Both the position numbers and the translations under genes were made by a program. 64,000 nucleotides of DNA from Pleionea litopenaei (GTDB lineage Bacteria > Pseudomonadota > Gammaproteobacteria > Enterobacterales > Kangiellaceae). The notes below the pieces were generated by a model. That model was given only the letters and a program-made list of their open reading frames with translations, searched no databases and was not told the origin of the DNA. Of the stretch, positions 37,142-45,470 are shown one piece after another; the stretch's first letter is position 1, and every line of letters begins with the position of its first letter. Location of the stretch: positions 558,001 to 622,000 of the forward strand of contig NZ_CP133548.1 in the NCBI RefSeq assembly GCF_031198435.1, written 5' to 3'.

Positions 37142-37960
37142 TCAGTCATGATTTGATGCAATGAAGTTTTGCCCCCATCCACTTAATGAATTATTAGGTG
37201 CTTCATTAATTAATCGAGAGTCATCGATCTTTTCTAGGACATTCTTTCCATTATTTTGACGCGCTATATTGATTTTATCTAACATTTCTTTGGCCATATC
37301 ATTGATCGTCGATAGCTCAGATTCAGTAAATTTGATATTGTTTTGGTTAAAGTTTTCAATCGCATAATACACTGTGACCTTAGAGCCTCGAAGCCCAGCT
37401 AGCTCAGCATACGCAGCTGATTTTATTAATTTTTCTCTAGAGTCAAGTCCAGAGTACATCGAAAGCTCACTGATATGTAAATCGGAAATATCTGAAATTG
37501 AGCCATGCATTACTGCCTTTTCTTGCAAGTTACGAAATAATTTCCATTGTTCTGAGTTTGAGTATTTATTCTTAAGAGCAGAAATAGCAACCATATCGCC
37601 TTGATCGGCCATTTGTAGTAACGTTTCTTCAGTGTAACTATCATATAGAGCAACATAATCTGGAGGCACAAAATAACCTAACTTAATCAATTGTTTCTCT
37701 AGTTCACTTACTTTAGTAAGCGTTTGGAGGTAGTCGTAGTTATTTGAATTTTCTTCGTTCGAATAAGTCTGGTGAGGAGAGTTTGTTTCTTCATTCGTAT
37801 TTTGAACTTGAGCCTTTTCCGTCTTTTCGACGGCGTTAATATCTAAAGTTGATTGACTCTCTCTATTATTAAAGTTGTTAGACGAGTCATGTTCATAAAT
37901 TGTATAGAAAAAAATGATTAAAGCAATAGTTTCTAGTGCTAGAATGATTTGATCTTTCAA
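37142..37960 (-). CDS. Unknown protein with an N-terminal membrane anchor
   Basis: 272 residues. One hydrophobic helix (IILALETIALIIFFYTIY) at the start is followed by a polar, Asn/Ser/Glu-rich linker of about 60 residues and a helical domain. A stretch with DQGDMVAISALKNKYSN and HGSISDISDLHISELSM has the small-residue spacing of Sel1/TPR-like helices, but no clear repeat consensus. Probably anchored in the inner membrane with the rest periplasmic. I do not recognise the family. Confidence 0.65.
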   Translation of the reverse strand: MKDQIILALETIALIIFFYTIYEHDSSNNFNNRESQSTLDINAVEKTEKAQVQNTNEETNSPHQTYSNEENSNNYDYLQTLTKVSELEKQLIKLGYFVPPDYVALYDSYTEETLLQMADQGDMVAISALKNKYSNSEQWKLFRNLQEKAVMHGSISDISDLHISELSMYSGLDSREKLIKSAAYAELAGLRGSKVTVYYAIENFNQNNIKFTESELSTINDMAKEMLDKINIARQNNGKNVLEKIDDSRLINEAPNNSLSGWGQNFIASNHD

Positions 37961-38125
37961 AATAAACCTCTTTTAATTGGTTGATACTATATAATATATT
38001 GAAATCCAAAATTATGTAGTCGTTCAGAAAGGTACTAAAAGTAACTTCAGAGTATTCGTAATATCAACTGCCTTGCCTGACGACTTTCGCAGGCAAAGCA
38101 ATAATGTATCTATCTGAACTAATAT

Positions 38126-38611
38126 TTAAAACCAAGGAAACAGCTCTCGCATCTTTTCATCAACAGCGTCTTGTTCCGCTTGGTCGCCTTCTTGATCCCA
38201 CAATGTCATGCGACAACTGCTATTGAAAGTTACCTCTGCTTCTTCATATTGAGTAATGATTTCACCATCGGGAAAGCGTACGTACTCATAATAATGAACA
38301 TCGACTGTGTCTTCGTCCAGTAACTCCAGATGTTGAATGTCGAACTCAAATCCGATGAAATTAAAGGTGGTCATCCAACCAATAGGACTAAGTAAAAAGT
38401 TATTGATTCGAGTATCAACACCATTATGGAACTTCTTAAAACGCCAGGCGTAACCACTTGCAGCACAAAAAGCGTTTTCGACATCGATACAGTTTAAGAT
38501 TCTTGTTAATTTTTCGACCGGGTTAGCACAAGATGCTGCATTTGCAGATATTGAAGTCTGAGCTGCAATAGCAATAAGTACACTTGAAATAGCTTTATTC
38601 AGTAACTTCAT
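38126..38611 (-). CDS. Unknown secreted protein, possibly NTF2-like
   Basis: 161 residues with a signal peptide (MKLLNKAISSVLIAIAAQTS, cut after SANA). The mature part has three cysteines and a helix-then-sheet pattern (DVENAFCAASGYAWRFKKF; DEDTVDVHYYEYVRFPDGE; QYEEAEVTFNS) that suggests an NTF2-like cup; that is inference. A strong AAAGGAGAG lies 5 nt before the ATG on this strand, so the gene is very likely expressed. No operon partner. Confidence 0.65.
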   Translation of the reverse strand: MKLLNKAISSVLIAIAAQTSISANAASCANPVEKLTRILNCIDVENAFCAASGYAWRFKKFHNGVDTRINNFLLSPIGWMTTFNFIGFEFDIQHLELLDEDTVDVHYYEYVRFPDGEIITQYEEAEVTFNSSCRMTLWDQEGDQAEQDAVDEKMRELFPWF

Positions 38612-38990
38612 GAATCTCTCCTTTCTTTTCGTTAGAGTTATTATCGTCAGTGACTTAGGTTACAGCTGAGTCATAGAAAAAGGTTTGTCGGAAAGTGTCA
38701 AATAGTTGACATGAATTCTCGAAGTTAGCTAATTTATCGATATAAAATGGGACAGCCACCTAAAAAGAAAGCGGGACATCCAATTTGCAGAGATAACGTT
38801 ATAGATGATTTTAGACACAATATAAAAAGGGCTTTTATTTATGTGTGCTGTATCAGACTGCATGTCGCCGTTCATACTTTCATATTAATTTCAGCTTTAG
38901 GTTACGATTTAACTAAGAAAGGCGATAAAAATATCGTGAGGCATGGGGATATCAAGGCGCTTTGTCTAGCGACCTTTTAAAACTCCAGGT
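38612..38990. other. Intergenic region with a GGACATCC motif copy
   Basis: 379 bp with no gene I accept. GGGACATCCAA at 38773-38783 is a variant of the dispersed motif and faces the reverse copy at 40068, so the two bracket the RAYT-like transposase gene. A 77-codon open frame at 38747 has no ribosome-binding site or family resemblance. Confidence 0.5.
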
Positions 38991-39974
38991 TTAACTCGAA
39001 TAAAGCCGATTGCTAATACCAACGCCTTTAATGAAACGTTGGTCTAGATTGTCTAACAAATGAGTCAATGCTGAAGGTGAGCCGACGGCTCTGAGACCTG
39101 CAATGTTATCATCTCGCTGCATTAACTCAAGGAATCCATCAGGCTCTAGGTTGAGTCTTTCGAGTATCGGCGGGAGGTTACTCGGAATATATCCTCGTTT
39201 TTCACATCGAATAGCGCGTCCGCTGTAATCGACCAGCTCTAAATAATCGGCTTCAGTTACGTTAAATCCATGTCGGTGTGTCGTATTATTCGATTGAGTC
39301 AGCTTCATCAGTTTTACGTTGCACGAACTCGAGTCCTTATTCATATTTTTAACTCTTTGTTTTACCGAGGTGTAATCCGAGTCTTCAGGTGTACTGGCCA
39401 GATTGGCTCGGATAGGATTTAAGTCGACATAAGCCATGGCGGTCACCACGGCCGCTTCATCGAGTAACGCTTGTGACTTAAAGCGTCCTTCCCAGAATCG
39501 TCCCGTACATTGGTCTTCTAAATTCGCTTTTCGCGCTAAATACTCGTTCAAGCAGCGCATAAACCAAGAGATATCGGTAAGTCGTTGTCGCCACTTGGTG
39601 ATGAGCTCTTGAGCCATTTGAGTGAGAGCCGGGGAGGCATTGCCTTTTAAGTATCGGTTCACAATAAACGGGATTTTGTACAATCGTTTCCAACGGCGGA
39701 TGACGTTTGTTTCTGACCACTGCTCAGCTTTCTCAATATCAACGCGTAGAACCAGATGATAGTGATTCGACATCACCGCGTAGCTGGCCACATCAATGGC
39801 AAAGGTATCAGCCAGCAGCGATAATCTTTCAATCACCCAACCTTTACGATGCTCATAGTTTTTTCCTGAAAAGGCATCTTCGCCACACAAGAAGGCGCGC
39901 CTTACGCATCGAGCAATGCAGTGGTAGTAGCTGGTTTGGTTTAAATCAATGAGTGTTTTTCGAGGTTGCGTCAT
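38991..39974 (-). CDS. IS200-like (Y1/RAYT-type) transposase
   Basis: HUH-type single-strand transposase, 327 residues. Visible marks: YYHCIARCVRRAFLCG near the start, the metal-binding HUH motif in SNHYHLVLRV, WFMRCLNEYLARKAN with the nucleophilic Tyr, and GRFWEGRFKSQALLDE with VDLNPIRAN. This long family is frequent as single chromosomal copies in marine gammaproteobacteria and belongs with REP-associated tyrosine transposases, which act on short palindromic repeats. Inverted copies of the GGACATCC motif lie about 210 bp beyond its 3' end and 100 bp beyond its 5' end. The frame is intact. Confidence 0.9.
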   Translation of the reverse strand: MTQPRKTLIDLNQTSYYHCIARCVRRAFLCGEDAFSGKNYEHRKGWVIERLSLLADTFAIDVASYAVMSNHYHLVLRVDIEKAEQWSETNVIRRWKRLYKIPFIVNRYLKGNASPALTQMAQELITKWRQRLTDISWFMRCLNEYLARKANLEDQCTGRFWEGRFKSQALLDEAAVVTAMAYVDLNPIRANLASTPEDSDYTSVKQRVKNMNKDSSSCNVKLMKLTQSNNTTHRHGFNVTEADYLELVDYSGRAIRCEKRGYIPSNLPPILERLNLEPDGFLELMQRDDNIAGLRAVGSPSALTHLLDNLDQRFIKGVGISNRLYSS

Positions 39975-40067
39975 AAGCGATGTCCTTATCGTTAATGTCG
40001 GCCTTTCACCCTAATGAGATGTTGCTTGCGATTCAATCATGATTTTGCGATGAAGTTGAAAAGATAG

Positions 40068-40077
40068 ATGGATGTCC
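40068..40077 (-). repeat. Dispersed motif copy upstream of the RAYT gene
   Basis: ATGGATGTCC, the reverse complement of GGACATCCAT, followed by a short tandem (ATTTTAGG twice). It lies in the gap between the transposase and the alpha/beta hydrolase (39975-40212), which has no other recognisable feature. Confidence 0.65.
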
Positions 40078-40212
40078 TAGATTTTAGGATTTTAGGATTT
40101 TTGCAAATATGCTTTCCAACCATTTGATGGTCTAGCTCGTCAAATAAGATGAAATAGAAAATAAAGACATCTATGTGAAGAAATATTTGAAATTAAGGAA
40201 TGAGGAAACTCC

Positions 40213-41577
40213 ATGGGGATCAAATCAAAATTGCTTTTTGTCGGCCTAGTCGCGGCTGGCGCGTATTTCTATTTATCTGATGATCGAGAGCCACCTGCAG
40301 ACACGCGTTTTAATGATGCTTATCGTTTGGAAGACGGTTCAGTTGTTTCCATCTCAGCATCTACACCAGAGCGAGTTCGCGTTCGCCATATAGATTCTGG
40401 TGAAATACAGGCTTATTATCACTATGGAAAACCTGAATTTGAAGTAACTAATGGCTTTAGTAATAAAGCCGTGGTTGCTAAAGGACATTTTACACTCAAT
40501 AAAGAAGGTCAAGTAACAGGGGCTGTTATAAATGAAAATGGCTCTTTGAAAAATGTCGAAAGATTGGCTTTAACTCATGAAGAGCTCTATTTTCAAAATA
40601 AAGATATTTCGCTACGCGGAAAACTAACTCTGCCAGAAGGTAAGGGGCCTTTTCCTGTAGTCGTGTTAATCCATGGTTCAGAGTCGTACAGTGCTGTAGA
40701 TTATTATTCCTTAACTTATATGTTAGCCGCTAATGGTATTGCGGGTTTTAAATTTGACAAGCGCGGTACTGGGTTATCTGAAGGCGAGTATACACAACAC
40801 TTTCCTACACTTGCTAGCGACGTGAGATCAGCGATTGAAGTACTGAAACACCATTCAGAAATAGACCCTGAAAGAATAAATCTTGCTGGCTTCAGTCAAG
40901 GCGGCTGGATTGCTCCTTTGGTCGCCAAAAATACAAATGTCCGGTCAATTCTCGTTGGTTTCGGGACCGTTGTTAAGCTAGAACGCGAAGATCGCTGGGG
41001 TTATGTAAAACGGCTTGAAGAGCACGGCTTTGGACCTGCTGAGGTTGCAAAAGCCGATGAGTTTAACGAGCTTCTGCGATTATTAATTGAAGCACCCACC
41101 GATGAAGCTTGGAATGAGCTATTTAAACTGACTCAATCCTATAAAATGGAAGCATGGTTTAAATCAGTCTCTGGTTCTGACTCTATGTTAGGTCAAGTTG
41201 TAGAGCAATTGCTAAGTGCAAAAGCGGATTACATTCCTAATTGGGCATGGAAAAGTTATTTTGAATATCGAACGAAGGGTAGTGGCGATAATTTCAATGG
41301 AACTTATGATCCAATGAAAACTATGAAATCAATTAATACACCATCAATTTGGTTAATGGCGGGCGAAGACTCTAGTTTACCAACGCCCGAAACAGTTACA
41401 TTACTTGATAGTTTAATACAGATGGAAAAGCCTGTGTCTTACAAAGTTTATGAAGGTGCCGAGCATGGAAATATTGTTTTTACCAAGAATGAAAACCATG
41501 AAAAAGAATACATCAAATACGTCGACACCTACTTTACTGACATTATCGAATGGTTTAAAAAGCAGAACGATTTGTGA
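40213..41577 (+). CDS. Membrane-anchored alpha/beta hydrolase
   Basis: 454 residues. An uncleaved or signal-like hydrophobic segment (SKLLFVGLVAAGAYFYL) starts the protein, then about 130 residues of beta-rich lead and an alpha/beta hydrolase domain: VVVLIHGSESYSAVDYY (oxyanion region), GFKFDKRGTGLSEG, the nucleophile elbow NLAGFSQGGW, and late GEDSSLPTPE and EGAEHGN holding the probable Asp and His. It belongs with bacterial peptidase/esterase proteins of the BAAT/S9-like kind; substrate unknown. It stands alone in the plus strand; the ATG has AAGGAATGAGG upstream. Confidence 0.88.
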   Translation: MGIKSKLLFVGLVAAGAYFYLSDDREPPADTRFNDAYRLEDGSVVSISASTPERVRVRHIDSGEIQAYYHYGKPEFEVTNGFSNKAVVAKGHFTLNKEGQVTGAVINENGSLKNVERLALTHEELYFQNKDISLRGKLTLPEGKGPFPVVVLIHGSESYSAVDYYSLTYMLAANGIAGFKFDKRGTGLSEGEYTQHFPTLASDVRSAIEVLKHHSEIDPERINLAGFSQGGWIAPLVAKNTNVRSILVGFGTVVKLEREDRWGYVKRLEEHGFGPAEVAKADEFNELLRLLIEAPTDEAWNELFKLTQSYKMEAWFKSVSGSDSMLGQVVEQLLSAKADYIPNWAWKSYFEYRTKGSGDNFNGTYDPMKTMKSINTPSIWLMAGEDSSLPTPETVTLLDSLIQMEKPVSYKVYEGAEHGNIVFTKNENHEKEYIKYVDTYFTDIIEWFKKQNDL

Positions 41578-41771
41578 CCATTAAATAAATTGCAAAGATT
41601 ATATTGAAACGAGTACTCAACAGCTGAGGAAAGTATGCTTTGGTTGATGAATATTTTTGATGTTCACGATAAAAACAAATCAATGATGATTCAACGATTT
41701 TAATTGAAGTGAACTTGATTCATCGGGGAGAATTGCAGCTTATCAAATGTCTAGTTATTAGCTGTATGTAA

Positions 41772-42107
41772 ATGATCCAATTATCAAACCTTGATTGTCA
41801 AAGTTGCGGAGCCTGTTGCGCTCACTATAGAGTATCTTTTTATAATGGTGAATGTGATTTTACTGAACAAGGAAGGGTACCCACCGATTTGGTTAAAACG
41901 GTCAACCCATTTATGGTTTGTATGAGTGGAACGCAACTAAACCCTCCACGCTGTGTAGCATTAAATGGAGAGGTAGGTTCAAGTGTCTCTTGCAATATAT
42001 ATGAAAAGCGTTCGTCTGCCTGTCGTAATTTTGAAGCAGGTTCAGAAGCTTGTTTTCAAGCGCGCGTCGCCCATGGTATTAATATTGATGATTTACAAAT
42101 TGCCTAG
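41772..42107 (+). CDS. YkgJ-family cysteine-cluster protein
   Basis: 111 residues. Typical cysteines: CQSCGACCAHYRVSF near the start, RCVALNG in the middle, CNIYEKRSSACRNFEAGSEAC at the end split here as CNIYEKRSSAC and EAGSEAC. The family probably binds zinc or an Fe-S cluster; its function is not known. The start ATG lacks a good ribosome-binding site. It is a single gene ended by the hairpin at 42169. Confidence 0.9.
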   Translation: MIQLSNLDCQSCGACCAHYRVSFYNGECDFTEQGRVPTDLVKTVNPFMVCMSGTQLNPPRCVALNGEVGSSVSCNIYEKRSSACRNFEAGSEACFQARVAHGINIDDLQIA

Positions 42108-42168
42108 TTAGATTATTGGAGCAATCGTAACCGTATTCTAACTAACCTATAATGTTCTAAATTTATAT

Positions 42169-42197
42169 GAGCCAAACTTTATTGTTTGGCTCTTATT
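42169..42197. terminator. Intrinsic terminator between convergent genes
   Basis: GAGCCAAAC / GTTTGGCTC is a perfect 9-bp stem with a 6-nt loop, followed by TTATT on the plus strand. It lies between the YkgJ-type gene (+) and the end of the CocE-type gene (-), and may serve both. Confidence 0.8.
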
Positions 42198-42214
42198 AAG
42201 CAATAACTCAACGC

Positions 42215-43885
42215 CTAATTGGCTCTCGTTGGGACTTCTAAGAATGAATCTTGGCCGGAGCTGAAGTTAAATTTTACCGAGTAGGGTAGTAAAGTCGGTA
42301 CAGCGTAGAGCGCATCAAACGTGTCAAATGCTATGGCTAGTCGATGTCCCTGCGGAATATCATAGGCTGTAGCAACCAAGTCCCACTGAAAAGACTCACT
42401 ACGGAAGGGTACTGCTCTATATTTGGTTATCGGACCGTGAGTGATCAATGTCCCGATACCCGATCGATCGACGTCGTACAGATAAGCATTTAGTTGGAAT
42501 TGTGCTAGTGAAGGCTCTAATCGAATATCGAGTTTCGGAATGCCACGAATAGACATCGTTGAATCTAGCTTATCCGATTGGAAAACAATGCCATTTACTC
42601 GACTAATAAGACCCATTGGAGTCTTCACAGGTAGGTTTAAGTGTGCGTCTAATATTTCTGATACCAAAGGAATGACGGTCGTTGCTATGGTATCCAAACC
42701 ACTGAAAATTTGATTGCTTTTTGGCCACCAAGGTGAATAAGATGAACGTTGTAATCCACCTTGAGTAAAAAGACCTCTGGCTTTAAGGTAAAACCTTTGT
42801 GTTTCAGTTTCATTTAATGGATAGTTATTAAAATGATCTCTTTCGCCAGTGTGAGCAACTTCCATGGTTACAGGCGCATCATTCATAATTCCGGTTGCTT
42901 CACCTTTTAGCCAATAATCGAACCATCGATGGGTGTTAGTCCAGGTAAAACTTTCTAAACCGATAAGTCCAAATCCTTCACCACTAGCATGAGTACCCTG
43001 ATTAAGATCAATGCGTTTTGGAACCGTTAGATTCTGGTAGAACTCTAAAAGGTTATTGGGTTGAAAAAGGTTATCTCCAAGGTTATTCGCTAAATAGACT
43101 GGCGCATTTCTTTCGTTTATCAAATTTATATACTGATCGACAGAACGCATCTTTGCCCACTCAAGTGTTTCAGGAATATTTTGATTGAAAATTAAGTTGG
43201 CATAGTTTCGTGCGATGACTGGTTCGAGATCAGCGGTCAAAAAGCCACTAGATACTAGCAAGAACCCCCAAAACATTCTCGGCGTTTGTTCTTGATAAAG
43301 TGACTCTCCAAGCGAACCCCAAGTACTCATTGCGACGGCGGTTTTTAACCTAGGCTCTTTTGCTAAAGCTAGAAGACTTATACCTGATCCATAAGAAATG
43401 CCGCTTATTCCTATATTATTTGCATCGACAGGTGTATTGGCCAGTAACCAATCGATCAACGCACTTACATCAGTAACGTCTTTATCGCCTGCGACGTTGA
43501 CTTGACCATCAGAACACCCCCATCCTCGAGCACTGTAACTAAGCACTATATAGCCCTTTTCAGCAAACTGCTTGGCTTGAATCAAATATTCATGTTCATC
43601 GAGTACCCAGCTATTAGCAAAGATAATTGCTGGATAGCCTTGAGCAGGTTGATCATTGATAGGAGTAAATAAATTGATGGCCAGCTCAGTACCATCAAAA
43701 GAAGGAACTTTAATGTCATCTTCAAATTGATACTGACCTGTTGGAAAGTTTGGAAATTGAAGACATATTTTTGCGGATGCGCTAAAACTAATGGTGCTTA
43801 TGAAGGCTAAAAGGATTATTACAAAATTACTTCGAAATAGGTGTAGAGCATGCTTTTGACACCTTTTAAAATTGTCATTGGTCAT
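42215..43885 (-). CDS. Exported CocE/NonD-family hydrolase (S15 type)
   Basis: 556 residues from the chosen ATG at 43885. A signal-like stretch (FVIILLAFISTISFSASA) is followed by an S15/CocE alpha-beta hydrolase core: DGTELAINLFTP, YSARGWGCSDG, the nucleophile elbow GISYGSG, and a C-terminal jelly-roll domain (VDRSGIGTLITHGPI, PFRSESFQWD). Substrates in the family are esters or X-Pro peptides. The start at 43885 has AGGA 8 nt upstream; the frame extends to 43954, but that region is next to an insertion sequence whose end is 44 bp from this ATG, so the native promoter has probably been pushed 1.2 kb away. Confidence 0.88.
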   Translation of the reverse strand: MTNDNFKRCQKHALHLFRSNFVIILLAFISTISFSASAKICLQFPNFPTGQYQFEDDIKVPSFDGTELAINLFTPINDQPAQGYPAIIFANSWVLDEHEYLIQAKQFAEKGYIVLSYSARGWGCSDGQVNVAGDKDVTDVSALIDWLLANTPVDANNIGISGISYGSGISLLALAKEPRLKTAVAMSTWGSLGESLYQEQTPRMFWGFLLVSSGFLTADLEPVIARNYANLIFNQNIPETLEWAKMRSVDQYINLINERNAPVYLANNLGDNLFQPNNLLEFYQNLTVPKRIDLNQGTHASGEGFGLIGLESFTWTNTHRWFDYWLKGEATGIMNDAPVTMEVAHTGERDHFNNYPLNETETQRFYLKARGLFTQGGLQRSSYSPWWPKSNQIFSGLDTIATTVIPLVSEILDAHLNLPVKTPMGLISRVNGIVFQSDKLDSTMSIRGIPKLDIRLEPSLAQFQLNAYLYDVDRSGIGTLITHGPITKYRAVPFRSESFQWDLVATAYDIPQGHRLAIAFDTFDALYAVPTLLPYSVKFNFSSGQDSFLEVPTRAN

Positions 43886-43959
43886 TATATCGGTCCTGTT
43901 TTCGGTGATGTTTTTATGTCTTTTGTAGTGACCTTTACCCCAAATAACAGACACAGGTT

Positions 43960-44840
43960 TTAAGCTGCCGACTCTTCAAATATCATCGGGGCTTTATAGT
44001 CCAGATGAGAGTGACGACGCTTTCGATTATAAAATCCTTCGATATATCTAAACAAGCTCATTCTTGCTTCTCGTAGATTGAAGTAATTTTCGAAGTTCAC
44101 ATGTTCGGTTTTTAATGTGCCAAAGAAGCTTTCAGCAACGGCATTGTCCCAGCAGTTTCCTTTTCGGCTCATACTGATAGTGACGCCAACCAATAACGAT
44201 TCGAGTTCTTCAGAAACATACTGGCATCCTCGGTCTGAATGAAAAAGCTTCGGTAAGCAACCTCGACGCGCTTGAGCCATTTTAACCGCATCACAGACAA
44301 GCTCCGCTTTCATGTGTTCTGCGAGCTGCCAACCGATAACCGCTCGTGAATATAAGTCGATGATAACAGCCAGATAAATCCAACCCGTGCTCGTCGGAAT
44401 ATAAGTAATATCACTCACCCAAACTTGGTTGGCTTCTTCAACTTTAAACTCTCGGTTAAGCAAATTATTAGCCACTGGCTTACCATGACTCGAGTCGGTT
44501 GTGACAACGAACGCTTTAAACTGCTTAGGGTAGATATTATTCTCCCGTTTCAGGCGAGCCACTCGCTTATGATTAACGGGTTCTCCTGATTCCTTCAGCT
44601 CCTTCGTAAGCCTTGGGACACCATAGGTCTGTTCGTTATCGTTAAAACACTCTACAAGCTTGCCGAGCAGGCGTTCATCTTCGATTTGTCGTGCACTCGG
44701 AGGCCTACTTCGCCAATCGTAATAACCCGAATAAGAGACGCCCAGAGCTCGACACTGTAAATAAACATTAAACTCTGGGTGTTCTTCAATAAACTGATAT
44801 TTTACGCTTGGTGCTTCGCAAAGTAGGCAGCTGCCTTTTT
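43960..44840 (-). CDS. IS-A transposase orfB (made by -1 frameshift)
   Basis: DDE integrase-type transposase. Catalytic motifs: WVSDITYIP, FHSDRGCQY and NCWDNAVAESFFGTLK give D, D and E. The frame is open back to the overlap with orfA without its own good start: the GTG at 44562 lies inside the protein, while KYQFIEEHPEFNVYLQCRAL upstream is clearly part of it. It should therefore be expressed as an OrfAB fusion by slipping at AAAAAAG (44835-44841 read on this strand), which is in the proper A AAA AAG phase and followed by the GGCAGCTGCC palindrome. Confidence 0.9.
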
Positions 44841-45080
44841 TAATATTTCTTTTTCCTGCCTGAGTTCTGCCACCTCTTTTCTGAGTTGTTTTAATTCCTG
44901 CTCTGGCGTAAGCTCGACTTCTGACGCTAACAATTCACTCCGATACTTGGTGACCCAGCTATAGAGTGAGTTTGGATTAACGCCTAGTTCTTGTGCTATG
45001 GAAGCCGTGCTGCGATCACTTGATATCGCTAACTGAACCGCATCAAGCTTGAATTGTTTAGAATACTTTTTATTTGACAT
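44802..45080 (-). CDS. IS-A orfA (DNA-binding protein)
   Basis: 92 residues: a helix-turn-helix (QFKLDAVQLAISSDRSTASI, LGVNPNSLYSWVTKYR) and a leucine-zipper-like tail (LRKEVAELRQEKEILKKAA), as in IS3-family OrfA proteins. It regulates transposition and binds the ends. Frameshifting near its end creates the transposase. Confidence 0.92.
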   Translation of the reverse strand: MSNKKYSKQFKLDAVQLAISSDRSTASIAQELGVNPNSLYSWVTKYRSELLASEVELTPEQELKQLRKEVAELRQEKEILKKAAAYFAKHQA

Positions 45081-45144
45081 TTGGATACCTCATTTCTGAT
45101 ATTGTAACTAAGAAATCTGTATCCGTTAAATTGGGTAAGCCTCA

Positions 45145-45470
45145 GTAGTTCTAATACTCATAATTTGCGTTGACATAAACTGACTGTGTAGTCTTGGCTG
45201 GTACGACCTTAAACCAGTTGATATCGAATCTCTCCTGTTTGCACAGTAATTTCAAACATTGAATTGAGATATCTATTGAAGCTCTTTAATTGCAGTGCCT
45301 GAGCGACTGGTAATGTTTAAAATATGATGCATGACACCATAGAAAGTTGTTCAAATTATTCCATGTTCGTATCTCATAATAATCAACCAACAATAAATGT
45401 TTACAAATCGATTAAGCTTTTCAATTACTCAATTGTTATATTCCATTCACTATTTGAGAAAGGAATCACC
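45145..45470. other. Intergenic region right of IS-A
   Basis: 326 bp between the insertion sequence and the exported HExxH protein. It holds the right GTAG target copy (45145-45148) and what was, before insertion, the upstream region of the CocE-type gene. A TTGACA at 45170 has no clear -10 at the right distance. No other gene seen; an in-frame extension of the downstream gene to 45324 lacks support. Confidence 0.5.

Larger units (their letters stand above)
43929..45144 (-). mobile_element. Intact IS3-family element (IS-A) with 4-bp target duplication
   Basis: 1216 bp. Terminal repeats read TGACCTTTACCCCAAATAAC at the low end and TGAGGCTTACCCAATTTAAC at the high end (inward), continuing to share GA.ACAG.TTT. 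Direct GTAG flanks at 43925-43928 and 45145-45148 mark a 4-bp target duplication. It carries orfA and orfB on the minus strand, both intact. Confidence 0.93.

Noticed and set aside
38747-38980. 77-codon open frame on the plus strand before the RAYT gene
   Set aside because: No ribosome-binding site, no recognisable fold, and an odd composition (MGQPPKKKAGHPICRDN...). It overlaps a motif copy and looks like chance.
43886-43954. N-terminal extension of the CocE-type gene to 43954
   Set aside because: The first 26 bp of it lie within the IS-A terminal repeat, and ATG 43885 has an AGGA at normal spacing and leads directly into the signal peptide.
45145-45200. Promoter at TTGACA 45170
   Set aside because: No TATAAT-like hexamer at 16-18 bp; the following DNA is not AT-rich at that position.
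45324-45470. N-terminal extension of the HExxH protein to 45324
   Set aside because: The extension would put a signal peptide 50 residues inside the protein, and AAGGA stands 6 nt before ATG 45471.
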